Shown: one piece after another, positions 53,061-64,000 of the stretch | Layout: every line of letters starts with the position of its first letter | Position numbering within the stretch: the first letter of the stretch is position 1 | DNA from: Pyropia yezoensis | Taxonomy: Eukaryota; Rhodophyta; Bangiophyceae; Bangiales; Bangiaceae | Reading direction: 5' to 3' | DNA: 64,000 bases | Assembly: GCA_009829735.1 (NCBI GenBank) | Contig: CM020620.1 | Coordinates: 25,762,951 to 25,826,950, forward strand | Program-made: the position numbers and the translations under genes | Notes under the pieces: model-generated | What the model saw: only the letters and a program-made list of their open reading frames with translations | Databases searched by the model: none | Told to the model about the DNA's origin: nothing

Positions 53061-53768
53061 CGCGCACCCCCCAGGCACAGCGGGTGACCCCCCGCCCCGA
53101 GTCCTCCTTCCCCCTCCCCGACCAGGCCCTCCACCCTCCCGAAGCGAGCGGGCACCACAAGGCAACCCCGACGAGGGCCGCTGGCGGCTGGACAAGACCG
53201 ACGGCTGGCCGCATCGTTCCACACACAGGTGCAACGTGTGGCTGGGAGCAATTTGATAATCCAAATACGTGGACCAATCAATTGGCGTTAGCGCGACAAC
53301 AAGTGTGGCTGCTTCACATAGGAGCTTCGCTAATAAATCAAGGAGCTTGTTCAGAACGTACGTACTTGCCATTTGCCGGTATTTCTGGAAGAGTCCCACT
53401 CGAGTGTGATGCGTGGCACAGGTGTCCAATAGACGGCTAACCCTACTGCCGTATTTATCCCCCAGCGGCCCGCCACTGCTCTCTGCCTTTCCCAGTTGTG
53501 GGGGAGTGTCCGACACCGAGACCGTAAGAGGTCAGTATGCACGGCCTTTTGGCCGACCGACACGGATCAGCCACTGACGACCTGCGCATTTCACGGAGCT
53601 CAAAGGGGATCACCGTAGATCAGAAACGGCGGGTAGGGAAAGGGGAGACGGGGGTCATTCTGCCCTGACAGCGGAACCACACAGCAGAAGGAAAGGCCCT
53701 ACGGCTGTCTGTGTGTCTCTTGTCCGGCCAATGGTGTTGCAAGTATGGTTATGGACGTGCCATTTCTT
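53061..53768. other. Intergenic, no gene supported
   Basis: A minus-strand frame below 53520 contains a protein-like patch (MASTYVLNKLLDLLAKLLCE) but continues straight into the GCC repeat block, so I do not call it. Confidence 0.35.
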
Positions 53769-54260
53769 CTATTTTTTTCTCCTCTGCCCGATCCTGTCCA
53801 TCCACCAGGTGCGTTTTGTGCTTGTCCTCTGCCTCGCTTTACTTCGCTGCACGGTTAGGACTGTGGGCGAGACGAAGGGAGCCGGTGCCTGTGTCGTCTG
53901 ACAGCTCACCCCCGGCCAGCCCCCCCGACCACAGGTCATCTGCGGCCAGCGCACAGCGTGTGTGAATGTATTCCGGGTGGTCCAGAACTCGGCGGTGAGC
54001 CGCGCCACCTGATCGTGGAACAAACGGCCAAGCGGGGGGGGGGGGCGGAAGAAAAGCGCATGAAACCCCCAACGGATGGACCTGGTGTGGTCACCATCGT
54101 CGTCCACTTGCAGAGAGGCGGGCACGCTCCCTCCCTCCGCAAGGGCGTCTCTCGGTCTGACACAAAAAAGCCCCCCCCCCCCCCCCCTCCCCACGCATCC
54201 ATTGGCCGGCATCCGCCAGCAGACGGCCTGTCCCGCGGGCGGGCGGGCGGGCGGGCTCAT
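53769..54260 (-). CDS. Hypothetical ORF, 163 aa
   Basis: ATG at 54260-54258 opens a 163-codon minus frame with a Gly tract from a run at 54172-54187. Its second half has mixed, basic composition (RLFHDQVARLTAEFWTTRNT, and a C-terminus rich in Lys/Arg). A plus-strand frame of similar length overlaps. No family recognised. Confidence 0.2.
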   Translation of the reverse strand: MSPPARPPAGQAVCWRMPANGCVGRGGGGGLFCVRPRDALAEGGSVPASLQVDDDGDHTRSIRWGFHALFFRPPPPLGRLFHDQVARLTAEFWTTRNTFTHAVRWPQMTCGRGGWPGVSCQTTQAPAPFVSPTVLTVQRSKARQRTSTKRTWWMDRIGQRRKK

Positions 54261-56280
54261 TCAATCCCCACCCCCCGCGCGTCCCCCCCGCGTGGTCCAC
54301 CTCCTTTGCAGCCTCGGCGGCCGCCGACGGGGCAGACGCGTGGCCTTAGAAGGCTGAAAGGATATGGGGGCCGCCTTCCCCCACCGTCCACCCGCCCGAC
54401 AGGCGGGGTCTGCAGCGGGGCGCAGCGAGAGAGCTCGCCGGGAATGTCGGGAAAGCGTGCAGCCCAACCACATCGCGGGATGAGCCGCCCATGCCGGGCC
54501 CGAAATGCCATGTCGGTGTGCATTTGGAGAGTCATGCTGAGAACCATCCCCCGGCATTAAGTAGGATCTGGTTCGATTGTGGTTCAAAGAGAGAGACTCG
54601 CATCGAAAGGCTCTCGGTCAGCAGAGAACGTTGAATGGCCAATCAGATAGCAGAAATCCGGTCGTGCGACTGAAGTCGCTCATGGGCAAGTGCTGGGGTG
54701 ACTCTCAAATTTTGTTTGATGTTGACTGAAGGTCCCAATCGGGCGTGGGGACCCAACATGCCTTCAGCAGCCGGCGGCACCCACGGCACCTCCCAAAGAA
54801 CGCGACCACCCCGCTGGGCTGGCGACGCGTTGAGTTGCCAGGCACCTCCTCGCCGTTGCGCGGGACGCGCGCTACAGCTGCATCAGCACCGTTCCCTTGC
54901 CCTCACCCCCGCTCTTCGCCCCACTCCCCCTCGCATCCACTCCCGCCTCACCTCCACCCCGCTCTCGCTCTCACCCCCCCCTCTTCTCCACCACCTCCCT
55001 TGCTTCGAAGTCTTACCCCGCCGGCGGCTGCCCCAGGTGGGGGACGTCGCCTATGATGGGGCGATGAGCGGGTTGGCTTTATCGGTCTCTACTCGTCCAA
55101 CGAGTAGGCTGGCGTGGGCGGGCGACTTGCCGGTGGCCGGCGTCATGACGGGTCGGTCGGTGCTGGCGAGCGCAGTGCCGGCATTCGAAGCGGTTGCGTC
55201 GAAGGGTGGTTCGCTCTCTTCGGGTGTCGCTGCCGGCGGGTGAGCTGCTGGTGAGTGGGTTGCCGGCGGCCGGTGCTTTGGCGACGACAAGTAGGTGAGC
55301 GCTGGTGGGTGTGCTGCCCGTGGGGGTGGTGTATTTCTGAAGGAGAGGGTGCTAGCGGGTGTGTGCGCTACTGATGCCCGGCGCGGCGGCAGGTCGGTGG
55401 GTGTTGACGGGTGGGTTGCCGTCCTGGCCCCTGGTGCGCCTCTTGCCGCTGTTTAGGATATTCTATAGAACCTGACGTTATCGAATATTCTTACCCAACT
55501 CCATGCAAGATCATCATGCAAGGCACGTTTCTTATTCCCAATGAACAGGAAGTGAACAGGGAAAAGTCTCGTATGTGGGCTATTCTCATGCCTGGACCAT
55601 CTGGGAATGACCCTACGGTAATGCCGAGGATCGCCTCTGATCGGAAACCGGCATGAACGTGCCGTTCCCGGCGACGCGTGCCGTTCCTGGCGACGCGTGA
55701 GCTTCGTGCCGGGTGCACACTTTCCCGACGAAGCGGCGGCGGCGGTGGCGGCGGTGGCGGGCCCGGCGGTGAGCCCCGCCTGGTCATCCGGGGGGGGGGG
55801 GGTGGAGATCCGCGTAGACGCTGCGTGGGAGGAGGTTTGAGGAGGGTCACGGGGGGGGTGGAACGCTCAGGTGGGGGGGCGACGGAGCTGCCGCGGCGGC
55901 CGACGCTGCCGTGACGCCACCACGGCCCAACGGCCCCGATCGTGGGGGTCGGCCGGTGTCGGGGGGGCTCGTGCCCACGCACCTGCAGTGACTTGCCCCC
56001 TTCCCCCCCTCCCGCAGGTGTGAACCCCAGGAAGCGGGCCACCTCCACTGGCCTCTGTGTTTTCCACCACGCAGGGTACGGCGGGTGGAGGGTGGGGGTG
56101 AGCCAGCGCGCCCCCTGGCGGTCCTCTGGAACCCCCCCCCCCCCCCCCCCCCCCCTTTCCAGTCAATGCCCTGCACCGCCGACCGGGGTCTTGCGTGCAC
56201 CCGCCGCAGCGTGTACGTTGCTGAATACCGCCGCCCGTGGTCACACGCCCGCCGGCCGACACCGCCACCGTGGCGACCAC

Positions 56281-56319
<39 letters not shown>

Positions 56320-57203
56320 GGTCACCGCCGCCGCCGCTGCCGTCGCTTGGCCGCTGCGCGGCGTGTCCGCCGGCTCGTCGCCGCTCGCTCTGGGAGGCGT
56401 GCCTACTCCATCCCGCTCCCCCCAGCGGTGAGCCCGTGGCACCGACCGTCTGGCCTGTCGGCGCGTGCGCGGCCACGCCCGCCCGTGCGCAGCGGCCACC
56501 GCCCGACCGGCAGGCCGGGGGGGGGGGGCCGGGGGAGAGGCGGGACGAGAGGGGGTCACTGTGGGGGCAGCAACGCGGAGGGGGCACGGACGACGCCGTA
56601 CCGCGCACCGCGCAGCGCCGCTGCCCCGCCGGCGGCTGTGCCGTGCCCGTGGCGTGACCCCGCGGTCGCCGCTGACGGCGGCGGGCGGGAGGCGGGGAGA
56701 GGAGGGGAGGGTGAGGAGCGTTGGGGGGGGAGGGGGGGGGGAGGAGGGGGGGGGGGGGGGGGGCAGCGCACCGCGTCGCCGGACGGTAGGTCTAGCTACC
56801 TACCGCAGCCCCACCGCCCGGCCGACAGCGTGATCGGCGACGCGAGGGGGGCGCGGGGGGGGGGTGGGAGGGGGGCGCGCGCGCCGGGAAGGGAACCTAG
56901 GCCGCCCGCCCGCGTCGGGCCGTTGCGGTGGTCACCGCCCAAAAGCGGCGGGCCCATCCGCTGCCTGCCGTTGCCGACTCCTCGCTGCCGTTGCCGGCGA
57001 GAGCGAGTGCCGACGTCTTGTTACCCCCCCCCATCCCGGTGGCGCTTGCCCGCCCCGCAGAGGCGCCCACATCATTAGGCGGGCTGGACGGCTCCCCCTG
57101 TTCCATTGGTCGTGACCGCCATCTTTCCCCCCCCAACACCCCCACCCCCCCCCCCCCCCCCCCTCCGACCCCCCTACTCCTGTCCCTACTTCTCCCTCCT
57201 CCG
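54261..57203. other. Intergenic, repeats and homopolymers, no gene supported
   Basis: 55050-55440 is a G-rich degenerate repeat (units around GGTGGGTGTGCTGCC and GCCGGCGG). 55660-55690 has a tandem CGTGCCGTTCC(C/T)GGCGACG. 56128-56155 is a C run, and 56270-56320 is a GCC trinucleotide repeat. 56720-56765 and 57135-57163 are G and C runs. Long frames here are low complexity. Confidence 0.4.
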
Positions 57204-59978
57204 ATGAGCGGAAGCCGTGGATACGCCCGCGCTGCGGGAGCGGCGCGGCGGATGGGGAGGCCACGGCCAAGGACGGCGGCGGCGGTGGTGGCGGCCGCAG
57301 CGGCAGCCGCGGCGGCGGCGGCGGCGGTGGTGGTGGCGGTGCTCCCCACGGCGGGGGCGGCCACGGCCTACACGTATCCCGTCAGCGCCCCCGCCGTCGT
57401 CCCCGGCGGGGGGGGCGCCGCCGCCGCCGCCCCCCGCGGGGCCGCCGCGGGGGTGGTCCCGCTGGACGTGCCGCCGCCGCCCCCCGCGCCTGAGGACCCA
57501 CCGCCACCCCTCGAGGTGGTCGTCCTTCCCGCTGTGACCGTTTCCGCGACGCCATCGGCGGCGGCGGCAGCGGCGGCGGCCGCGTCGCCGACGCCGGCGG
57601 GGGGGTCGGCGGCCCCGACGCCCCTGCCGACGGTGGTGCTGTCCCGCTCGCCGTCGGCGGCGGCGGCGGCGAGCGTGTCGGCCCCATCACTGATGCCCCT
57701 GCCGACGGCGGTGCTGTCCGCGTCACGGTCCCCGGGGAGGCGCACGACACGCTCCCCGGTGGCCGGGAAGGGGAGGGCGACGGTGACGCCGTCCCCAACG
57801 CCCCTGCGGCCGTCGCGGACACGGCCGTCGCGCGCTTCAGCGCCCGCCCGCACGCGTGCTGCGTCGTCGGCCGTGCCTTTGGCGTCGACGTCGCCGTTGG
57901 CGTCGTCGTCGGCGTCGGCGAGAGCCACCGCGTCACCCACCGTCGCGGGTGCCTCCCCAGTGGCGTCAAAGGTACCTAGGACGGCGGCCACCCGCGCTGC
58001 GGTGCCGTCGGCTGCAGCGACCGCGGGGGCGCCCACGCCACTGGTGGCGACGGCGTCCCCTTTTTCCACGGCCACTTTCCGCGCGCGTGGCACCCCGGCG
58101 ACTGTGCCGACCTCTTCACCGTCGCCTGCGTCGACCGTGTCTCCGATGGCGGCGCCCACCCCAACGGCGACCGCTGTGTTCACTCCAACGGCGACTGCTG
58201 CGCCCACCCCAACGGCGACCGCTGCGCCTACCCCAACTGCGACCGCCGCGCCCACCCCGACGGCGACTGCGTCTACCTCAACGGCCACCGCTGCGCCTAC
58301 CCCGACGGCGACCGCTGCGTCTACCCCAACGGCGACCGCTGCGCCTACCCCGACGGCGACCGCTACGCCTACCGAAAAGACGACTACTGCACCTACATCT
58401 AGACCGTCTGCGTCACCGACACTTGCGGCGACAGCGTCGAACCCGACTGCAACGCCGACCGGGTCGTCGGCGCCGCCGTTGGCGCTCGAGCCCATCACCT
58501 TTGTCAACTGCACCAGCGACTTTGCACTGACCCCCGAGGACCGGATCACCCCCTCCTTCACCGCGCCCGTCATCCTCGACGGCGCCACCCTCAGCGACTG
58601 CCTGTTTAGCGGCACCACGTTTGGGGGCGGCCTGTCCCTTGTCAACGCCACGCTGGACAACATCCTGTTTCTCAACGTCACCGTTGCGGGGGTGCTCGAC
58701 GCACGGGGCGCGTCGCTGTCGGGCGTATCGTTTCGCGGGGGAGACATGCGGGGAGGGGCAGACCTTACCGGCGCGGGGGGAGGCGGCTGTGACGACGGGC
58801 GGCCGTGCCCGCCGCACCTGGCCACCTTCCGCACCATGTTTGGGGGGCCCGTCCGCATCGTGGGGGGTGTGTGGCCAGGGCGGATTGTGCTGCAGGGCTT
58901 TGGAGATCAGGTACGTTGGGGGGGGGGAGCTTGCGGGATGAGACGGGGGTGCTACCAGGGGAGAGGGGGGGGGGAGGTGAATGGCAGGGCGGGTTGGAGC
59001 CCAAGGGTTTGCTGGAGGTGAAGCAGTCACTCGGATGAGTGACGCGTGACGGGCACTGTGCCGGGGATCTGATGACGACTGACGCGCGCCTGCTTTCCGC
59101 TGGATGTGACGCCGCATGTGCTATTGTGTCCTGGTTTTTGTTTTGTCGTCTGTGTGCTCTTTCTTGACCTACCTGACCGTGCGCGTGTGCTGACGCCTAC
59201 GCAATAGAATACGTTTGCCGGCGGCCTCTATCTGGACGGGGGCAACTATGACACGCTACAATTATTTACGATTGCTCCCGCTGTGGCGTTTTCTGCCCGC
59301 AACGTCACCTGCCGCATCTTTGACTTGCTCGGCGGCACCGCCACGGGTACGCCATCCACCCTGAACGCGCCGCTGGACCTGTCGGGCCTGGTCATTACGG
59401 CCGACGAGCCCGACTCCCAGCAGGCCCTGACCGTCACCGACTACATCTTTGCCGAGCGCGTGAGCCTGGCCGACGCGACCGGCCGCCTGTCACGGACCGG
59501 CTTTGCGGTGCTGGGCGTGCCGCTGCCCGTGTTTCGGCTGCAGCGGCTGGCGTTCCGAGGCACCCTCGACGCGTCTGGGATGGACGTCCTCCTCGAGGCC
59601 ATGACCGCCGTCAACTGCAGCGGGCCGGTGGATTTCCGGGGCGCGACGCTCCGGTCGGCGCCGACGACCAACTTTTTCGGCCTCCCCGAGGGCCACTCGA
59701 CGCTGCGGGACGTCACGTTCGCCGTGGCCCCCCGCTGGGCGGGCGCCACGCTGGACCAGCTGTGGCTGTGGGCGGTGTCTTCGCCCCCCGCAACGGGCCC
59801 CGTCGACGACGCGGCGTGCCCTGCGTCGGCAGCAGACGTTGAGTTCTTTGCCAACTCGGACACGCCGCCGTCGTGCGACAACGTACCCACCTTTCGGGGG
59901 GCGGGGGGGATTGTGTGTGGCATCGTTGGACCGCCCTTCCGCACGCCGGCGCCGTCGGTGCCCCGGTTCTTTTGCTGA
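57204..59978 (+). CDS. Secreted Ser/Thr/Pro-rich glycoprotein with pentapeptide-like beta-helix, two exons
   Basis: Exon 1 is 57204-58910 and exon 2 is 59208-59978, with a 297-bp intron (GTACGT...CAATAG) in phase 0; the product is 825 residues. The frame is open further 5' through a poly-C tract. I start at ATG 57204 (MSGSRGYARAAG) because a signal peptide follows (Arg-rich, then AAAVVAAAAAAAAAAAAVVV, with a possible cleavage after AGAATA). Residues about 60-425 are Pro/Ala/Ser/Thr-rich, including PTPTATAA octapeptide repeats, like hydroxyproline-rich wall proteins. From about 425 the protein becomes beta-helix-like, with pentapeptide-style turns (GATLSDCLFSGTTF, NATLDNILFLNVTV, GASLSGVSFRGGDM). 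The theme continues across the intron (NTFAGGLYLDGGNYDTLQLF). Several N-glycosylation sequons (NCTS, NATL, NVTV, NVTC, NCSG) and spaced Cys support secretion. No C-terminal anchor. Likely extracellular matrix or cell-surface role; ligand unknown. Confidence 0.8.
58150..58385 (+). repeat. 24-bp coding minisatellite (PTPTATAA units)
   Basis: About ten tandem units of ACGGCGACCGCTGCGCCTAC-type sequence encode PTPTATAA and variants. The 24-bp unit keeps frame. The opposite strand reads Val/Gly/Ala repeats, a shadow. Confidence 0.9.
58911..59207 (+). other. Intron of the secreted beta-helix protein gene
   Basis: 297 bp, donor CAG|GTACGT, acceptor ACGCAATAG|AAT. The unspliced frame hits a stop at 59021, while splicing joins two in-frame halves of the same repeat domain. 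The donor equals those of the three-exon gene. Confidence 0.85.
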
Positions 59979-61207
59979 CGTGCTTGGCCTGGCGGGCGGG
60001 TAGGGGGGCTGAGCAAGCAAGGCCGCAGGGGCTGCTCCAATGGATCACGAGGGCTGATGCGGCTGGCGCAACCGCGCGGGGTGTACATCTGGATGGCCGC
60101 AGGCAGCAGCATCAGCGGGGGCGCTGCGCTTCGCGATACAGCGGCCTTGGGACCTGTCTTGTTTGTTTGTTTTCTGGGTATTTGACTGTCCTTTTTGCGT
60201 GACTCTTCATGCGTGTACAGTCTTTCTCCATTGTTGGGCACCCTTTGTGGCGACCGTAAGCCCAAGGATTGTAACTTGATTCCGCCCTCTGATTGGTCGG
60301 TGACAACGATCGAATGCTGACACATGCGTTGATCGCACCGTAGAGGTCGGTCGACCTGCATTGGTTACTAGACCCCGTGCCCAAGAAAGGATGTCACAGC
60401 AATGGAGAGAGACTGTACCTGTGCTAAGCACAGTGTGCTTGTCTTCGACTTGAGGTCCAAGTCACGAACGTTCTTCCTGCAGTTCTGTCAAATTGGAAAA
60501 AAGTTGTATCTTTCGTGCAAACTCCTGAACTTGAGAACGTCCTGTCGTGGTCCCCGCAGTCAGTCCCTCTGGCCTGTGCGCGTGGACTCCCCTTCAAGAC
60601 TGGCACCCGACTAGCTCCCGGCCATCTGGGAGAGCAGTTCATCAGCCGGCAAGCGTGCAGGTTGCGACTTCCGGCGCGCTCCGATTGCGTGGGCCTGCTG
60701 GGCAGTGTTCTCTTGCGCGACAGTTTCGTCGGCTGTTGCGATGCGGACTCATCAGGAGGCGGGCCGCCGCGTTTGAGGCTGTCGTTTGTCTCCCGCACTG
60801 GTTTTGCCTGGTACCCCATGTTGCCACACAGCCAAAGCGGGATGAATCGTATGGGTAACGACTGCCGGCTGCTCACCCTGGATTCTCGGCCACTCGTCCT
60901 GTGGTCCAGCTGCGGCTAGTTGTATGACCAGTGTCGTGCTGCGCCCCGTTGTCGACTGCCGACACTGCATTTCCTTCGCCCTCCCTTTTTTTTGCTGGTG
61001 TTGTCGTCCCCTTCATGTGCGTGAGGGCTACGCTGAGTCGGCTTTTCGCTCCCCTCAGTGCCCGCCCTATGGTCTGCCGGTTGGTCGCCTATCTTTCCTC
61101 TTACACTCTCCACCCACGATTGTCGCGGTCGCCGCCTGGTCTTTGCGCCCACATCATCCACCACTGTTGCAGTCGCGCTCTGTACCCCTGCCGCCACCAC
61201 GAGCAAC
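59979..61207. other. Intergenic, no gene supported
   Basis: Open frames on both strands around 60400-60920 lack ATG starts and domains. A stretch of T-rich sequence precedes the next gene at about 60985-60995. Confidence 0.4.
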
Positions 61208-62206
61208 ATGTCCAACTGCCTCCCCGACCGCGTGGACCCATCTGTGACGCCGGCGGAGCTCAGTGCCGTCCCCAACGTGGCTACGACCCTGCAACTGCCA
61301 GAGCCTGGGTGCCATCCCTGCTCCCGTTCATTGGACATGGAGCATCCGGATTCGTTGCAACGCGCAGGTAGCGTTCCTCTCCGCCCGACGCCCGCTCCCG
61401 AAGAGCAGCCTGGCCCGCTGAGATATCACTCCATCCCTTCGCGCCGGCCGCGGCGTTCAAGGAGCCTTTTGGCGTTGCTGGTGAGCGAGGACCTGGCCCG
61501 CGAGACGGACGTGTACGAGGGTGTGCCCGTATCGTGCGACTCTGGAGAGATGCGCAAGATATCGTCCCTCCGCGCGGCATCGCGGGTGCTGGGCGGGGCG
61601 GACCAAGATGCATTCGTGGACGAGGAAGATGGGTTGGACGTCATCCGTCGGGGCTCCATTGACGTGAGCAGCTTGCAGCCCGGGAGCGCCGCGCCGGTGG
61701 TCAACGGGCCCCGCTCGCGCCTGCTGATGGGAAGGGTGGGTGCGGGGATGCCGGGGCCGCCCAGCCCCAGGGGTGTGGTTCCGTCACTATTTGAGCGTCG
61801 GTGCAGTGCGACTGGCAAGCCTTCCACCGCTGCGGCCGCTCCCAGCGGCGCCTCCGGTGGGTCTCCCAAGGGCAGCAACGCGCTGGTCCGGACACTGAGC
61901 TCAGGCCTAGCCACCGGTGAGGCGCTTCTTGGTGAGTGTGCCAAAGGTCGCCAGGCTGCTGTGCGCAAGCTCCTGCGCGCTGGCGTGTCGCCGGCCAGTG
62001 TCGACTCGAATGGACGCAGCGCTCTTGCGTACGCGGCGGCTAGTGGGCACATGGCGGTGGTGGAGTGCCTGGTGCGACACGCGGGCGCGGCTGCCGCGCT
62101 TTTGAGTGACGTCGAGGGGCAGACGCCGATAGATGAGGCTGTCAGGGCGGGGCACGTGGAGGTGGCCCGCTTCCTGGAAGATGAAGTGCGGTCAGCGGCG
62201 CTTTGA
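61208..62206 (+). CDS. Ankyrin-repeat protein, 332 aa
   Basis: ATG 61208 (MSNCLPDRVD) to the stop ending at 62206; the frame reaches further 5', but that part is unlike protein. Residues 1-235 are polar and probably disordered, with two basic Ser motifs that resemble kinase sites (RKISSLR near 117, RRGSID near 144) and a Pro/Gly/Ser stretch. Residues 237-330 form two to three ankyrin repeats: LLGECAKGRQAAVRKLLRAG, GRSALAYAAASGHMAVVECL, GQTPIDEAVRAGHVEVARFL. Each shows the GH(V/M)xVV and TP/SAL positions of the family. Ankyrin repeats mediate protein binding; no enzymatic domain is fused. Single exon as far as seen. Role likely adaptor or scaffold, partner unknown. Confidence 0.85.
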   Translation: MSNCLPDRVDPSVTPAELSAVPNVATTLQLPEPGCHPCSRSLDMEHPDSLQRAGSVPLRPTPAPEEQPGPLRYHSIPSRRPRRSRSLLALLVSEDLARETDVYEGVPVSCDSGEMRKISSLRAASRVLGGADQDAFVDEEDGLDVIRRGSIDVSSLQPGSAAPVVNGPRSRLLMGRVGAGMPGPPSPRGVVPSLFERRCSATGKPSTAAAAPSGASGGSPKGSNALVRTLSSGLATGEALLGECAKGRQAAVRKLLRAGVSPASVDSNGRSALAYAAASGHMAVVECLVRHAGAAAALLSDVEGQTPIDEAVRAGHVEVARFLEDEVRSAAL

Positions 62207-62574
62207 GCGCGAGTCATAGTTTCTGGTGGGAATGTCGGTGAGCATCTGCGATAGCTGTGCCCGTAGCCGAAGAGGTACTGTGCAACGCAGACTGCAGTGA
62301 GCGAGGCGAAGATGCTCTCAGCTCCCCGCCCCCCCCAAAATGACCCAATGTATTTTACGTCTCGCACACGTTGTAATTGTTCCATTCGCCCGCTCTCTGT
62401 TGGCCGTGCAAGCACCGCGGCTAACCTTCGCCTATGGGGTGTACTGGACGTACACACGACACGCAGCTTTCCGCTGCATCGCGCCGAAACCCCGTTCTTC
62501 TGGTGCAACTCCAACATCACGTCGCGGGCGTCCTTTCCCTCTTGCTCACTCCCCTCGCCTGTCGTGGCTTTGTC

Positions 62575-63247
62575 ATGCGGCGGGGACGGGGCGGTGGCCG
62601 TGGGACCGGCCGTGGAGGTGGCGGTGGCTCCGGCAGTGGCTCTGGCGGCACTGCGGTGCCGCTGCTCGCTGCCATGGCCAGCCAGCGAGTCGTTGTCTTA
62701 ACAGCCGACGGGCGGTGTGTCAAGGTGCGGCTGTTGCTCTTTTCTATGTTTTCTCGTCGTCCATTGTACCTTCTTTTTTTTGTTCCGTTGTTTTCTGGGT
62801 TAGGTGTGGCCCGTCCATGACCATCTTGCTCACCATGCTACAATCAACCCCCCCTAGCGTCGCTCTGTGCGTTTTTCGGCTCTTTTTGGCTAGGCTGCGT
62901 CCCTGCAAGCACAGTAATTTCGAGCTGTTGCCCTCGGCATGCTGACGTATCTGTCCGCTCTCGTGTATCACTTTTGTGCTTTTGGAACGCGCGCTTTCTT
63001 TCTGCTGTATGTGTCGTCACAGGGAATGCTTCGTGGCTTTGACCAAGTCCAAAATCTCGTCCTCGAGCATACAGTGGAGGTGGTGTACCCACCTGCGTCC
63101 GCCAAGGGCGGCAGCGTCGAGGAGATGACCCACGGGCTCATGGTACTGCGCGGCGACAATGTGGCTGTCGTCGGACTGGCCGGGGAGACGGAGGAGGGGA
63201 CGGGCGTCGGAAGAGGGGGTGTTGCCATGCCTCCTATCACGCATTGA
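62575..63247 (+). CDS. LSM8: LSm8-like Sm protein, two exons, with Gly/Arg-rich N-terminal extension
   Basis: Exon 1 is 62575-62724 and exon 2 is 63023-63247, with a 298-bp intron (AAG|GTGCGG...GTCACAG|GGA) in phase 0; the product is 124 aa. The joined protein has Sm1 (VVVLTADGRCVKGMLRGFDQ, then VQNLVLEHTVEVV) and Sm2 (GLMVLRGDNVAVVG), the latter the signature RGDN/RGENV motif. GFDQ and GL-VRGDNVAV fit LSm8 better than LSm1. LSm8 joins LSm2-7 in the nuclear ring that binds the U6 snRNA 3' end, needed for splicing. The family is usually about 95 residues. Here an extra N-terminal segment MRRGRGGGRGTGRGGGGGSG precedes the Sm helix; it is Gly/Arg-rich, as in the tails of SmD1/SmD3/LSm4. A downstream ATG (62674) would cut into the N-terminal helix, so I prefer 62575. 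Convergent with the PDS gene. Confidence 0.88.
62725..63022 (+). other. Intron of the LSm8 gene
   Basis: 298 bp, GT-AG, splits the first Sm motif between GRCVK and GMLRGFDQ. T-rich in its middle and before the acceptor. Confidence 0.88.
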
Positions 63248-63443
63248 GTGCACCTGGGCTCCATGGAGTACACCTCTTTTTGCGACTTCCCGAAGAGAGC
63301 GGGGTACTCTGTCGACCACCACGGCGGCATCTGGTTATGTACATCGATTGAATTGAGACACAGGAAAAGCACTCCCTTGGGGACATAAGAATCAAAAACA
63401 GGTGGAGCGCCAACATGCTGGACACGGTTGCTGTTCACCAGCT

Positions 63444-64000
<557 letters not shown>

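Noticed and set aside
57368-58858. 496-codon minus-strand ORF with Val/Gly/Ala repeats
   Set aside because: It is the antisense of the PTPTATAA minisatellite of a gene supported by signal peptide, sequons and an in-phase intron.

Overview
This looks like nuclear DNA from a very GC-rich eukaryotic alga. A bangiophyte red alga (Porphyra/Pyropia type) is my best guess, but that is inference. Pointers to a eukaryote are GT-AG introns of about 300-520 bp in three genes, an LSm8-like spliceosomal protein, an ankyrin protein, a bZIP factor, a plant-type phytoene desaturase, and a Tc1-like DNA transposon with TA target duplications. Coding regions are extremely Ala/Gly/Pro-rich. The window carries dozens of mononucleotide G or C runs of 15-30 bp, so frames crossing those runs may be wrong in length.

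Layout. 1-663 is the 5' part of an unknown gene on the minus strand. 664-8600 is repeat-rich: degenerate GCCGGCGG-type repeats, a 1.24 kb / 1.31 kb direct duplication that exactly flanks a 412-bp N gap (probably an unmerged contig overlap) and carries a Gly-rich protein with 29-residue repeats, and a segment bounded by a 14-bp palindrome. 8.6-16 kb holds an island of unrecognised genes: paralogue A (8666-9451, broken by one in-frame TAG), its intact inverted paralogue B (11058-10402), and an unrelated 342-aa protein C (14236-15264). 16-27.8 kb is intergenic, with a second palindrome-bounded segment, an inverted copy of a 250-bp repeat, microsatellites and a 5-kb homopolymer-rich tract.

27.8-42.1 kb is a GC-extreme gene cluster: a bZIP transcription factor whose frame appears to break at a G-run, an intergenic cluster of bZIP-type ACGT motifs, a FabZ-like hotdog dehydratase split across three frames by low-complexity inserts, a signal-peptide plus single-span membrane protein with DATADP repeats, and a three-exon all-helical protein on the minus strand. 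43.36-44.70 kb is a complete Tc1-like transposon (DD34E), followed by a MITE-like hairpin. 45-57 kb is mostly repeats (GCC-type low complexity, 53-bp minisatellites) with AT-richer islands and unconvincing ORFs. 57.2-64 kb is a normal gene cluster: a secreted pentapeptide-repeat-like glycoprotein with one intron, an ankyrin protein, an LSm8 with a Gly/Arg-rich N-terminal extension, and, convergent to it, the C-terminal part of phytoene desaturase running off the right edge.

The genes do not form an obvious pathway. The recognised functions are carotenoid synthesis (PDS), U6 snRNP assembly (LSm8), fatty-acid or polyketide dehydration (FabZ-like) and transcription (bZIP). Where I give coding starts I have checked that the codon is ATG.
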